Source of the DNA: an uncultured Acetatifactor sp.
GTDB taxonomy: Bacteria > Bacillota > Clostridia > Lachnospirales > Lachnospiraceae
DNA length: 34,411 nt
Assembly: GCF_910585425.1 (NCBI RefSeq)
Contig: NZ_CAJUCP010000059.1
Span: 1-34,411, forward strand
Reading direction: 5' to 3'
Shown in pieces: positions 16,233 through 23,113 of this stretch; the stretch's first letter is position 1; each line of letters starts with the position of its first letter. Position numbers and translations under genes: made by a program. A model generated the notes under the pieces. It was not told the origin of the DNA and searched no databases. It saw only the letters and a program-made list of their open reading frames with translations.

Positions 16233-16268
16233 TTATTTGCGCATTCTTCCACAGGCAAAAATCAACAT
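16233..16268 (-). CDS. Leader peptide of the ABC exporter operon (11 residues)
   Basis: The small ORF encodes MLIFACGRMRK and ends at TAA. A GAGG ribosome site lies eight bases before the ATG, and the predicted transcription start is about 17 bases upstream. Most of its codons lie in segments that pair with downstream leader sequence, so its translation should control folding. It has no expected function as a protein. Confidence 0.6.
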   Translation of the reverse strand: MLIFACGRMRK

Positions 16269-16291
16269 GACAAGTACCTCGTTTTTTGTTT

Positions 16292-16321
16292 ATTATAGCC
16301 TTTGGAACAGAGGCTCGTCAA
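16292..16321 (-). promoter_or_regulatory. Promoter of the ABC exporter operon
   Basis: Minus strand TTGACG (16321-16316), 18-bp spacer, perfect TATAAT (16297-16292). Transcription would begin near 16285, giving a leader of about 370 nt. Confidence 0.75.
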
Positions 16322-16407
16322 GGGAAAACTGCCCTAAAGCATGACATTTTCCGCGGTACGCTTTTGCGGCAGTTATCCGTAAAGCTGTGAAATATATCTA
16401 AAATCAC

Positions 16408-16436
16408 TTGCGAAAGTCCGCCGGGCATAGTAGGAT
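16408..16436 (+). promoter_or_regulatory. Candidate promoter of the DegV gene
   Basis: TTGCGA (16408-16413), 17-bp spacer and TAGGAT (16431-16436), about 80 bases before the start codon. It points away from the ABC operon promoter. Confidence 0.5.
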
Positions 16437-16515
16437 AGAGGAAGGATCGGGGCGCGTAAGACAAAAGCTCCGCCAAAGCGTTCATTGTCAAAGCAAAAAG
16501 TAAAGGATGATTCGT

Positions 16516-17343
16516 ATGAAAGAATATGTGATTTTTACAGACGGCGATGTAGACCTCCCCTCTCCCTATGAAAAAGAGGTATCTCTGCTGCCTCAATATT
16601 ACTATTTCGACGAAAACATGATATACGGAGACGAGCAGGTCCTGTCCAGGGAAGCGTTTTTCGAGCAGCTGCGCAGCCGCAGGGCCTACACCGCCGGGGT
16701 GAATCCCGATTTCACCCGCAGGCGCTTCGAAGAGGTCCTGCAGGCGGGGAAGGACGTGCTGTGCATCGCCGTCTCCTCCGCCCTGAGCGGCTCCTACAGC
16801 ACTATCTGCATGGTGGCCGACGAGCTGCGGCCCCTGTATCCCGAATCCAGGATAGAAGTGATCGACTCCCTCAGCGCCACCCTGGGCAGCGGGTTCCTCT
16901 GCGTGGATGCCATCGAGATGAGGGGCAGAGGGGTGCCCCTTGCGGAAACGGCTGAGGAGATCCGCAGGCGGGTGGGCCTGATCGATGTGTACTTTGTGGT
17001 GGACGATTTCAAATACCTGGTCCAGGGCGGCAGGGTCTCCCCCAGCGTAGGCAAGATCGGGGATATCCTGGACATCAAGGTGACCCTCACCATCACGGAA
17101 GGGCGCATCGTGCCCTACAAAAAGAACCGGGGCATCAATGCGGCCCTCCGCAATATCCAGCAGATCTCCCAGTCCAGGGAAACCGCCAGGCTGGGCTCCA
17201 TCTATGTGGGCAATGAAGCGCTTTTCGAGAAATGCAGCTCCCTTGTGCAGAGTAGCTGCCGCGCCTCCCTGAACCTAATCGTGTCCTCCCATGTGGGCCC
17301 CAATGCCACAGGAATCGCCATAGAGTGGGCCGGGAAAGCATAG
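16516..17343 (+). CDS. DegV-family fatty-acid-binding protein
   Basis: This is a 275-residue protein of the DegV/FakB type. The VIFTDGDVDLP N-terminus, the SSALSGSYST loop, the VIDSLSATLGSG segment and VDDFKYLVQGGRVS are characteristic. SSxLSGTY-like and R-rich segments bind the fatty-acid carboxylate. In FakA/FakB systems such proteins present exogenous fatty acids to a kinase for phospholipid synthesis. No kinase gene is adjacent, so it acts with partners elsewhere. ATG 16516 is chosen because AAAGGA lies eight bases upstream; ATG 16507 abuts the same AAAGG. No convincing terminator follows; a weak 4-bp stem with T5 lies at 17422-17441. Confidence 0.9.
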   Translation: MKEYVIFTDGDVDLPSPYEKEVSLLPQYYYFDENMIYGDEQVLSREAFFEQLRSRRAYTAGVNPDFTRRRFEEVLQAGKDVLCIAVSSALSGSYSTICMVADELRPLYPESRIEVIDSLSATLGSGFLCVDAIEMRGRGVPLAETAEEIRRRVGLIDVYFVVDDFKYLVQGGRVSPSVGKIGDILDIKVTLTITEGRIVPYKKNRGINAALRNIQQISQSRETARLGSIYVGNEALFEKCSSLVQSSCRASLNLIVSSHVGPNATGIAIEWAGKA

Positions 17344-17452
17344 GCCCTCCCATCTCCATACCGCTGCCCCCGGCAGGCTGTCCTTCAGTGGCCTGTCCGG
17401 ATTACGGCGCAGATGGGGCCGGCGGTATTTTTCCGCTTTTTGCGCTGCGACA

Positions 17453-17468
17453 GCCTGTCCGGACAGGC
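17453..17468. repeat. Perfect 16-bp palindrome in the DegV-ddh gap
   Basis: GCCTGTCCGGACAGGC is fully self-complementary. The 17344-17669 gap holds no supported gene; besides this palindrome it contains the nested dyad and promoter described next. Confidence 0.6.
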
Positions 17469-17533
17469 CCCACCGACTTCCCCGGCAGCCCGAAGGAAGC
17501 CGGCGGCCCCATGGAAGGCCCCTGAAAGCGCCT

Positions 17534-17578
17534 CCCGGGCAGCGAAATATATGACACACCTGTCATGTCCTGCCCGGG
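17534..17578. promoter_or_regulatory. Nested inverted repeat upstream of the ddh promoter (operator candidate)
   Basis: An outer pair CCCGGGCAG (17534-17542) / CTGCCCGGG (17570-17578) encloses an inner dyad ATGACA-CACC-TGTCAT (17551-17566). The end lies eight bases before the ddh -35. No T run follows, so a terminator role is unlikely. Confidence 0.5.
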
Positions 17579-17585
17579 GAATGAC

Positions 17586-17614
17586 TTGCACAAACGCCAT
17601 GAAGCGTATATAAT
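17586..17614 (+). promoter_or_regulatory. Promoter of ddh
   Basis: TTGCAC (17586-17591), 17-bp spacer, perfect TATAAT (17609-17614), about 55 bases before the ddh start. Confidence 0.75.
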
Positions 17615-17669
17615 AAGGGACGTAAAAAGACAACACAGCGCAAAGAGCGCCAACGGGAAAGGAGACATC

Positions 17670-18656
17670 ATGGCTATCAGAATCGGTATTTTAGGTTACG
17701 GCAATCTGGGACGGGGCGTGGAATGCGCCATCCGTCAGAATCCGGATATGGAATTGAAGGCAGTGTTCACAAGGAGGAATCCCGGGGAGGTAAAAATCCT
17801 CACACAGACGGCGCAGGTCTGCCATGTGGACGAAGCGGCCCGGTGGACGGACAGGCTGGACGTGATGGTCCTCTGCGGCGGCAGCGCCACGGATCTGCCC
17901 GCGCAGACACCGGAGTACGCCAGGCTCTTCAATGTGGTGGACAGCTTCGACACCCACGCGAAGATTCCGGAGCATTTCGCCAGCGTGGACGCCGCGGCAA
18001 GGGAGGGCGGGAAGACTGCCGTCATCTCCGTGGGCTGGGATCCCGGCATGTTCTCCCTGAACAGGATGTACGCCAGCGCCATCCTCCCCCAGGGCAGGGA
18101 CTACACCTTCTGGGGCAGGGGCGTCAGCCAGGGCCATTCCGACGCCATCCGCCGGATTGCAGGCGTGAAGGATGCCAAACAGTACACCATCCCCGTGGCG
18201 GACGCCCTGGAGGCGGTGCGGGCCGGGAAGGATCCGGAGCTGACCACCCGCCAGAAGCACACCCGGGAATGCTACGTGGTGCCCCAGGAGGGGGCGGATT
18301 TGGCGAAAATCGAAGAAGAAATCAAGACCATGCCCAACTACTTTGCAGACTACGACACCACCGTCCACTTCATCAGCGAGGAAGAGCTGAAAAGGGACCA
18401 CAGCGGCATCCCCCACGGAGGCTTCGTGCTGCGCAGCGGCTCCACGGGCTGGGAGCAGGAGCACCGCCACCTGATTGAATACAGCTTAAAGCTGGACTCC
18501 AATCCGGAGTTCACCGCCAGCGTCCTCGTCGCCTACGCGCGGGCCGCTTACCGCCTGTCCGGCGAGGGATCCCACGGCTGCAAGACTGTCTTCGACATCG
18601 CCCCCGCCTACCTGAGCGCCAGGAGCGGAGAGGAGCTGCGTGCGGCCCTCCTGTAA
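17670..18656 (+). CDS. ddh: meso-Diaminopimelate D-dehydrogenase
   Basis: This 328-residue enzyme catalyses NADPH-dependent interconversion of tetrahydrodipicolinate with ammonia and meso-diaminopimelate, a one-step route to lysine and the peptidoglycan diamino acid. The N-terminal Rossmann motif is GILGYGNLGRG (residues 6-16). LCGGSATDLP and VVDSFDTHAKIPEH follow, then the substrate-domain signatures SVGWDPGMFSLNR and WGRGVSQGHSDAIR, all typical of the family, as is the length. The start is fixed by AAAGGAG before ATG 17670. It has its own promoter and ends at a terminator shared with the convergent cwlD remnant. Confidence 0.96.
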   Translation: MAIRIGILGYGNLGRGVECAIRQNPDMELKAVFTRRNPGEVKILTQTAQVCHVDEAARWTDRLDVMVLCGGSATDLPAQTPEYARLFNVVDSFDTHAKIPEHFASVDAAAREGGKTAVISVGWDPGMFSLNRMYASAILPQGRDYTFWGRGVSQGHSDAIRRIAGVKDAKQYTIPVADALEAVRAGKDPELTTRQKHTRECYVVPQEGADLAKIEEEIKTMPNYFADYDTTVHFISEEELKRDHSGIPHGGFVLRSGSTGWEQEHRHLIEYSLKLDSNPEFTASVLVAYARAAYRLSGEGSHGCKTVFDIAPAYLSARSGEELRAALL

Positions 18657-18712
18657 TCGCCAGACTGTCAAGAGCCTGCGTCCCACTGCAGCGCCCGTGT
18701 AGTCCGCCATCA

Positions 18713-18739
18713 AAATAGGGGCCGTATAAGCCCCTATTT
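18713..18739. terminator. Bidirectional intrinsic terminator between ddh and cwlD remnant
   Basis: AAATAGGGGC (18713-18722) pairs perfectly with GCCCCTATTT (18730-18739) across 7 bases. The flanking A/T bases serve both strands, and the cwlD stop codon lies inside the right arm. Confidence 0.85.
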
Positions 18740-18856
18740 CTCATTCTCGTTCAAATATTCCAGGATCCCCATATGTATGGCCCATGCCACCCGCTGCTGG
18801 TACTCCGGCGTACAGAGCTTCTCAGCCTCGGCGCTGTTGGAGAGGAAGCCGCACTC
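18734..18856 (-). pseudogene. cwlD: 3' remnant of cwlD (N-acetylmuramoyl-L-alanine amidase), cut by the element
   Basis: On the minus strand this stretch encodes ECGFLSNSAEAEKL, then CTPEYQQRVAWAIHMG and ILEYLNENEK before a TAG. This is the conserved C-terminus of germination-type amidases (ECGFLSN is a hallmark; its Glu is the catalytic glutamate of the family). Upstream of 18856 the residues no longer fit the family: the expected hydrophobic strand before ECGFLSN is replaced by YEAES, and a stop codon follows a few codons on in one alternative frame. The gene body is missing from the window. The break marks the left boundary of the conjugative element or of a rearrangement with it. Confidence 0.75.
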
Positions 18857-19040
18857 GGATTCGGCTTCATATAGGCAGACTTACACTGACAATCGGAAAA
18901 TCTATCAATAAAATGCACTTGCTTCATGTATGTTACCTTGATTACATTGACACACATGTAACCAGAAACCGAATCATCGTTCTTCTGCTCTAACATTATA
19001 CAACAGAGCACGATCACGAAACAACAATTATTTCTGCATA

Positions 19041-19072
19041 ATGCCCCGTAATTTTCTACGGGGCATTTTTTA
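19041..19072 (+). terminator. Strong terminator immediately before the element's first gene
   Basis: ATGCCCCGTA (19041-19050) and TACGGGGCAT (19057-19066) form a perfect 10-bp stem with a 6-base loop, followed by T6. The AGGAGG ribosome site of the next gene begins only four bases after the T run. It insulates the element from outside transcription or attenuates the first operon. Confidence 0.85.
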
Positions 19073-19086
19073 TTCAGGAGGTATGT

Positions 19087-20274
19087 ATGGATTATCAATT
19101 AGAACTAAAACAAATCGTGGACTACCCACGGTGCCGCATCTACCGTGAGTTCCTCCGCAGCCTTATGGAAGATAGGGACATCCGTACCAACGGAAGCTCC
19201 TATCTTTTTTATTACATGACGCTCTGCTCCTATGCCAACTTCCGCTCCTCTTACCGCCGGATAGAGGGCATATCCTATCTGGTCGGCCCAGGCGAATGGA
19301 TCTGCAAGACCTCGGAGCTGGCGGAATGGTTCCGCACACGTTTCCAGCATCAGGCGCTGTCCATTCTTGACTTCCTACAGAAGCAGAACTACATCACCTA
19401 TACCCGGCTCGGCAGGAACCATCTGGTCAAATTCAGCATCAACGGCTGGAAGCAGCACAATACGGCGCTCGACTACAATTACCCATGTCTGAAGGATGTG
19501 GGTTTTTTCTTTTTCCCGATTGCCGCCGTCCATGAGCTGATCAGCATGGGTAAATGCTCGGAGATGGACATTGTGCTGGATCTGTGGGTCCACGCCATCT
19601 ACAACGACGGGCAGGTGCAGGGTTCCGAACTGGGGCCTGTGGTATATTTCCGCAACTGTACCGGCAGCCCACTGACAAACTTCAGCGACCTTGCCCTTCG
19701 CTGGGGCATCTCAAAAGCTACAGTGAGCCGCATCTTAAACAAGTTACAGGACAAAGAATATCTTTCACTGGTATCGTTCACCGGCAGGCATGGCAGCGTC
19801 ATCTACCTGTGCAGCTACTTATCCACCATGTTCAATATCAGTGACGTAATGATCGACAAGGAGGAAATTTGCATGACATTTCAGATTCCAGTACACATTC
19901 CGGAGACTTCATCCATTCCTGAAGCAGAACCAATCCGGGAGGAACAGATTACCATTATGGAAGCGGAAAACAGCGTTTCAGGGCAGGACGGTAGCGTTTC
20001 AAAACAGCACATGAAGAAAATCGTCCAGAAAGTGGCGCAAATCCTTGCGGCGCAAGGGGTTCCGTGCTGTGAATGCCCCCGAACCCTATATAAGTTATAT
20101 CCCTTATCCGACTGCAAAGAAACTACAGTAAAGTATTCCCTGCAGATCGCCTGCCCGGACGGGAAGATGCCCTATCGGTTCGAGCTGACTCTCTCCCCTG
20201 CCAGCCCGCCGGAGGACAACAGCAGCCCCACACTTTCCAGACAGGCTGATACAGAAAATGAAGAAAGAAGGTAA
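19087..20274 (+). CDS. Element-encoded winged-helix DNA-binding protein
   Basis: This 395-residue protein starts behind AGGAGG. Two winged-helix regions are visible. One is at about residues 70-115 (GEWICKTSELAEWFRTRFQH, followed by a QNYITYTRLGRN wing). The other is at about residues 195-240 (TNFSDLALRWGISKATVSRI, then LNKLQDKEYLSLVSF). The C-terminal 130 residues are polar and less ordered. The arrangement resembles replication-initiator-like or regulatory proteins carried at the front of conjugative elements in Lachnospiraceae. I do not recognise a named family. It is followed after 6 bp by the ArpU-like gene, so the pair is an operon that probably controls the element. Confidence 0.8.
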   Translation: MDYQLELKQIVDYPRCRIYREFLRSLMEDRDIRTNGSSYLFYYMTLCSYANFRSSYRRIEGISYLVGPGEWICKTSELAEWFRTRFQHQALSILDFLQKQNYITYTRLGRNHLVKFSINGWKQHNTALDYNYPCLKDVGFFFFPIAAVHELISMGKCSEMDIVLDLWVHAIYNDGQVQGSELGPVVYFRNCTGSPLTNFSDLALRWGISKATVSRILNKLQDKEYLSLVSFTGRHGSVIYLCSYLSTMFNISDVMIDKEEICMTFQIPVHIPETSSIPEAEPIREEQITIMEAENSVSGQDGSVSKQHMKKIVQKVAQILAAQGVPCCECPRTLYKLYPLSDCKETTVKYSLQIACPDGKMPYRFELTLSPASPPEDNSSPTLSRQADTENEERR

Positions 20275-20280
20275 ACCATC

Positions 20281-20820
20281 ATGCCAAATACAAGACCAAA
20301 CAAAAATATTCCCACAGAGCAGGAGAACCCCCTATTCCATGACACATGGAAGCTGCTGAAGAACTACCGGGATGCTGTGTGGAACCTGGAGCTTGCCGTC
20401 CAGCAGGTACGCAGCACCTTTGAGATTGAGTACGGAAGCAGCATCGAGGAGTTCCTGGACTCCATCTACCTTGCCGGGGCAGACATCGGCGGATCGAAGC
20501 TGGAAGACTACGCAAAGAGCATTGAGCGCAGCAACAAGATGCTGACACTCTTAAACTCCGCCGTGGACATCCTGCGAAGCAAGCATAAACATGGGGAACA
20601 GTATTACTGGATACTCTATTACAGCTACCTCTCCCCACAGCAGCTTCAGAACACGGATGAGATCATTGAGAGCCTGCGGCCACACATAGCCAATATCTCC
20701 ACCAGGACATACTACCGCAAACGCCCGGAGGCGGTCCAAGCACTCAGCTCCATCCTGTGGGGATACACCTCAAAAGACTGCCTTGAGATGCTGGACAAGT
20801 TCTTTCCGACAGGGAAATGA
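20281..20820 (+). CDS. ArpU/sigma-region-4-like regulator
   Basis: This 179-residue protein is mostly helical. The C-terminal half (about residues 100-160) reads as a sigma-70 region-4-like helix-turn-helix: QYYWILYYSYLSPQQLQNTD, then ISTRTYYRKRPEAVQALSSILWGY. This is the pattern of ArpU and related late-gene activators in phages and integrative elements. It could switch on the transfer operon from the strong promoter at 20874-20902, directly downstream. The family call is by pattern and moderately certain. It is cotranscribed with the preceding winged-helix gene. Confidence 0.65.
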   Translation: MPNTRPNKNIPTEQENPLFHDTWKLLKNYRDAVWNLELAVQQVRSTFEIEYGSSIEEFLDSIYLAGADIGGSKLEDYAKSIERSNKMLTLLNSAVDILRSKHKHGEQYYWILYYSYLSPQQLQNTDEIIESLRPHIANISTRTYYRKRPEAVQALSSILWGYTSKDCLEMLDKFFPTGK

Positions 20821-20902
20821 CAGGCTGGCACCAAATTGGCGCACAAATTGCGCAAACTGGCACAGCAATGCGATTTACAGGTAAAAATGCCCATGCTATA
20901 AT
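20821..20902 (+). promoter_or_regulatory. Transfer-operon promoter with TGGCRC repeats
   Basis: -35 TTTACA (20874-20879), 17-bp spacer and extended -10 TGCTATAAT (TATAAT at 20897-20902). Upstream, TGGCAC/TGGCGC occurs three times between 20825 and 20863, together with the self-complementary TTGCGCAA near 20849-20856. These are likely sites for an element-encoded activator or repressor. Confidence 0.7.
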
Positions 20903-20949
20903 GGTCATGCTTAAAATTGTACCCGCACCCAAATCCATTCCATTCTCCA

Positions 20950-20980
20950 GGCATCTGCAGACACGCAGGTGCCCTTTTTT
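20950..20980 (+). terminator. Leader terminator upstream of the pilin gene
   Basis: GGCATCTGC (20950-20958) pairs with GCAGGTGCC (20965-20973) with one G-U pair, followed by CTTTTTT. It lies between the promoter and the first transfer gene, so it would attenuate the operon unless overridden. Confidence 0.7.
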
Positions 20981-21018
20981 GTAACACAGACGCCATGCGC
21001 TGGCCGTATGGCACGAAG

Positions 21019-21050
21019 GGCCGGCATCCTCCCTGGGACTGCCGGCCTTT
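21019..21050 (+). promoter_or_regulatory. Second leader hairpin before the pilin gene
   Basis: GGCCGGCA (21019-21026) pairs perfectly with TGCCGGCC (21040-21047) across 13 bases. Only TTT follows, so it is a weak terminator or a structural leader element. Confidence 0.5.
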
Positions 21051-21080
21051 CCCATCCCAACTTTTACAGGAGGTAAATCA

Positions 21081-21473
21081 TTGAAAAAAGAAAAAAGCAA
21101 CCCGACCGGGAACCAGCTTCCCACCAGAAAGAAACCCCGCATCCCTTACCAGAACATCATAATGGGGGCTGCGGCCTTCGCCTACTTCTTTGCCCTTCAG
21201 ACCAACCAGGTGCTGGCATCGGATATGTGGTCCAAAGCGGAGACCATCATGAAGGATGTCTACGGAAAGATCCTGGGCATCTCCACCATCGCCGCCATCG
21301 TGACAGCTTCCGTCGCCCTGCTCCTGATGAACTTTTCAAAATCAGGCAAGACCGTGGATGAATCCCGTGCATGGCTCAAGCGCATTGCGATCTCATGGGT
21401 GGTCCTGAACGGGCTTGGCTTCATCCTCGCCTATGTCACACCGTTCTTCTCAGACGGGAAATGGAATGGCTGA
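21081..21473 (+). CDS. VirB2/TrbC-like conjugative pilin candidate
   Basis: This 130-residue membrane protein starts at TTG 21081, seven bases after AGGAGG. A polar basic N-terminus (about 25 residues) precedes a hydrophobic segment ending in LASD, which could be a leader peptide. Two further hydrophobic stretches (ISTIAAIVTASVALLLMNF and ISWVVLNGLGFILAYV) flank a short charged loop. This is the layout of VirB2/TrbC pilins: signal plus two helices. It opens the transfer operon ahead of the VirB6-like gene, as in many Gram-positive elements. The similarity is structural; no sequence family signature is certain. Confidence 0.65.
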   Translation: MKKEKSNPTGNQLPTRKKPRIPYQNIIMGAAAFAYFFALQTNQVLASDMWSKAETIMKDVYGKILGISTIAAIVTASVALLLMNFSKSGKTVDESRAWLKRIAISWVVLNGLGFILAYVTPFFSDGKWNG

Positions 21474-21493
21474 CGGAAGGGAGGGGATGACCC

Positions 21494-22204
21494 ATGGGAA
21501 TACTTGACGGCATCGTGGAATGGATTGCCGAACAGGTGATGAACGGGCTTGACCTGATCTCCACCTCGGTACTGGGCGCCCTTGGATGTGACATGGGGAC
21601 TTTCCTGCGCTACTTCCCTGCTGCGGAGACCATGTACAAGATATTTGTGGCAGCTGCCATAGGGCTTGTCCTCCTGAACTGGGTGTGGCAGCTTTTTAAG
21701 AACTTCGGGCTGATCGCGGGTGTGGAGGCGGAGGACCCCATCCGGTTGAGCATACGGTCCGTCCTTTTTATCGGCCTGATCTATTACTGTGACCAGATCA
21801 CGGAGATGGTCCTTGCCATAGGAGGCACGCCTTATTCCTGGATACTCTCCTCAGACCTGCCGCCCCTGAACTTTGCAGACTTCAATTCCGTCCTGCTGAC
21901 CATCCTGGGCGTGTGCGCCAGCGGCTCCGTTGCCCTGATCGCACTGATACTCCTGCTGATCCTTGCATGGAACTACATCAAGCTGCTCTTTGAGGCGGCG
22001 GAGCGCTACATCCTGCTGGGCGTGATCGTGTACACGGCTCCCATGGCCTTTGCCACCGGCGCATCCCAGTCCACCTCGAATATCTTCAAGTCGTGGTGCA
22101 GGATGTTCGGCGGGCAGATCTTCCTGCTGATGATGAACGCATGGTGCCTGCGCCTGTTCACGTCCATGGTGGGCAGCTTCCTGTCCAACCCGTTATCACT
22201 GTAG
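21494..22204 (+). CDS. VirB6/TrbL-like conjugation membrane protein
   Basis: This 236-residue polytopic membrane protein has about five hydrophobic segments: IFVAAAIGLVLLNWVWQLF, SIRSVLFIGLIYYC, a long Ala/Leu-rich helix around residue 140, a helix containing ILLGVIVYTAPMAFA, and a final one before the C-terminus. VirB6-type proteins form the inner-membrane channel of type IV secretion. The WxxxYIKLLFEAAERYILL region before the TAPMAFA helix is typical of the clostridial versions. The ribosome site GGGAGGGGATG lies eight bases before ATG 21494. It is in one operon with the pilin and the next two genes. Confidence 0.8.
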   Translation: MGILDGIVEWIAEQVMNGLDLISTSVLGALGCDMGTFLRYFPAAETMYKIFVAAAIGLVLLNWVWQLFKNFGLIAGVEAEDPIRLSIRSVLFIGLIYYCDQITEMVLAIGGTPYSWILSSDLPPLNFADFNSVLLTILGVCASGSVALIALILLLILAWNYIKLLFEAAERYILLGVIVYTAPMAFATGASQSTSNIFKSWCRMFGGQIFLLMMNAWCLRLFTSMVGSFLSNPLSL

Positions 22205-22213
22205 GAGGGCCCT

Positions 22214-23113
22214 ATGAAGAAAAAGAAAATCTATATTTTGATACTCACTGCCACGCTGTCCCTTTCCCAGTCCATGACTGCTTTTGCGGTAACAGAGAGC
22301 GATGTGCAGGCAGCCGGAAAGGAGACCGCCGCCGGGAACGTGTTCATCTGGTTCCTGTGCGCCATCGCATTCCTGAAGATCAGCCAGAAGATCGACAGCT
22401 TCTTATCCAGCCTCGGCATCAACGTGGGGCATACCGGCGGCAACATGATGGCGGAGCTGATGGTGGCCGCAAGGGGGCTTACCACTGCAAAGAACATAGG
22501 CGGTGGATCCAGCTTCCGGGGCGGCTCTTTCCGTATGGGCGGAAGCTCGAACAGCGTAAACCAGTCCTCCTTCCTTTCTGGCGGCCTTGCAGGTGCCGTG
22601 GGGAGGCAGTTCACCCAGAGCGCCATGCAGACCATGACCGGGCACGCAAGCAACCCCATCAGCCGCAGGGCGTTTGAATCCTCCGTGAAAAAGGGCGGGG
22701 ATTTCGCCAACGGCGTCACCGGGGCTGTGGCAAAAGGGAACATCAGCTATACCGGCTCCATGACCGGCTCCCAGGCAGCGCAGGCGCTGACCTCCTACCT
22801 GGGGCAGACCGGCATCCCTGACGCCCCCAGCTACTCCGGCGTGGAGATCGGCGGCGGACGCATCACGGGCACGGAAACCTCGGTTGACTACCCCAACGGC
22901 ACAGCCTTCGGCATGTATAACACCGAGCAGTACATGGCACCGGAAGGGAACTATGAGACCGTCACTACTGCCGACAACGCCACCTGGTACAAACAGTATG
23001 CCGTGGATACCGTAGACCGCACCCCGTACATGACCGGGGAGGGCAGGATCGCCTACCATGAGAACATCGTGCAGAAGCTCCCTGACATGCCAAAAAGAAA
23101 GGACCGTGTGTAA
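22214..23113 (+). CDS. Secreted glycine-rich conjugation protein, unknown family
   Basis: This 299-residue protein has a clear signal peptide (MKKKKIYILILTATLSLSQS, cleavage near AFA-V). A hydrophobic segment NVFIWFLCAIAFLKI follows at about residues 43-57, then SFLSSLGINVGHTGGN, glycine/serine-rich stretches (GGGSSFRGGS), and a polar C-terminus. Such proteins sit between VirB6-like and hydrolase genes in related elements and may be the cytoplasmic or external extension of a split TrbL/VirB6. I do not recognise a named family. Its stop codon abuts the next gene's ATG, so translation is coupled. Confidence 0.75.
   Translation: MKKKKIYILILTATLSLSQSMTAFAVTESDVQAAGKETAAGNVFIWFLCAIAFLKISQKIDSFLSSLGINVGHTGGNMMAELMVAARGLTTAKNIGGGSSFRGGSFRMGGSSNSVNQSSFLSGGLAGAVGRQFTQSAMQTMTGHASNPISRRAFESSVKKGGDFANGVTGAVAKGNISYTGSMTGSQAAQALTSYLGQTGIPDAPSYSGVEIGGGRITGTETSVDYPNGTAFGMYNTEQYMAPEGNYETVTTADNATWYKQYAVDTVDRTPYMTGEGRIAYHENIVQKLPDMPKRKDRV

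Larger units (their letters stand above)
15918..16285 (-). promoter_or_regulatory. Structured 5' leader (transcription attenuator) of the ABC exporter operon
   Basis: The predicted transcript starts near 16285. It encodes an 11-residue peptide (16268-16233), then shows long-range complementarity. TGCCTGTGGAAGAA in the peptide ORF (16257-16244) pairs with 16126-16111 with a 2-nt bulge. GCAAATAAA at the ORF stop (16240-16232) pairs with 16180-16172. The 5' end (16278-16267) pairs imperfectly with 16106-16096. An intrinsic terminator follows at 16056-16031, then a further hairpin with perfect 9-bp arms (16017-16009 with 15992-15984) before the ATG. A translating or stalled ribosome on the small ORF would disrupt these pairings, the classical attenuation layout of antibiotic-inducible genes. 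From memory, segments near the ORF stop and near 16110 resemble leaders of tetracycline ribosome-protection genes; this is unverified. Confidence 0.7.

Noticed and set aside
18751..19098. Minus-strand 115-codon frame across the element boundary, with a TATAAT nearby at 19000-18995
   Set aside because: It has no ribosome site and runs out of frame through the cwlD remnant, whose conserved residues are encoded in another frame.
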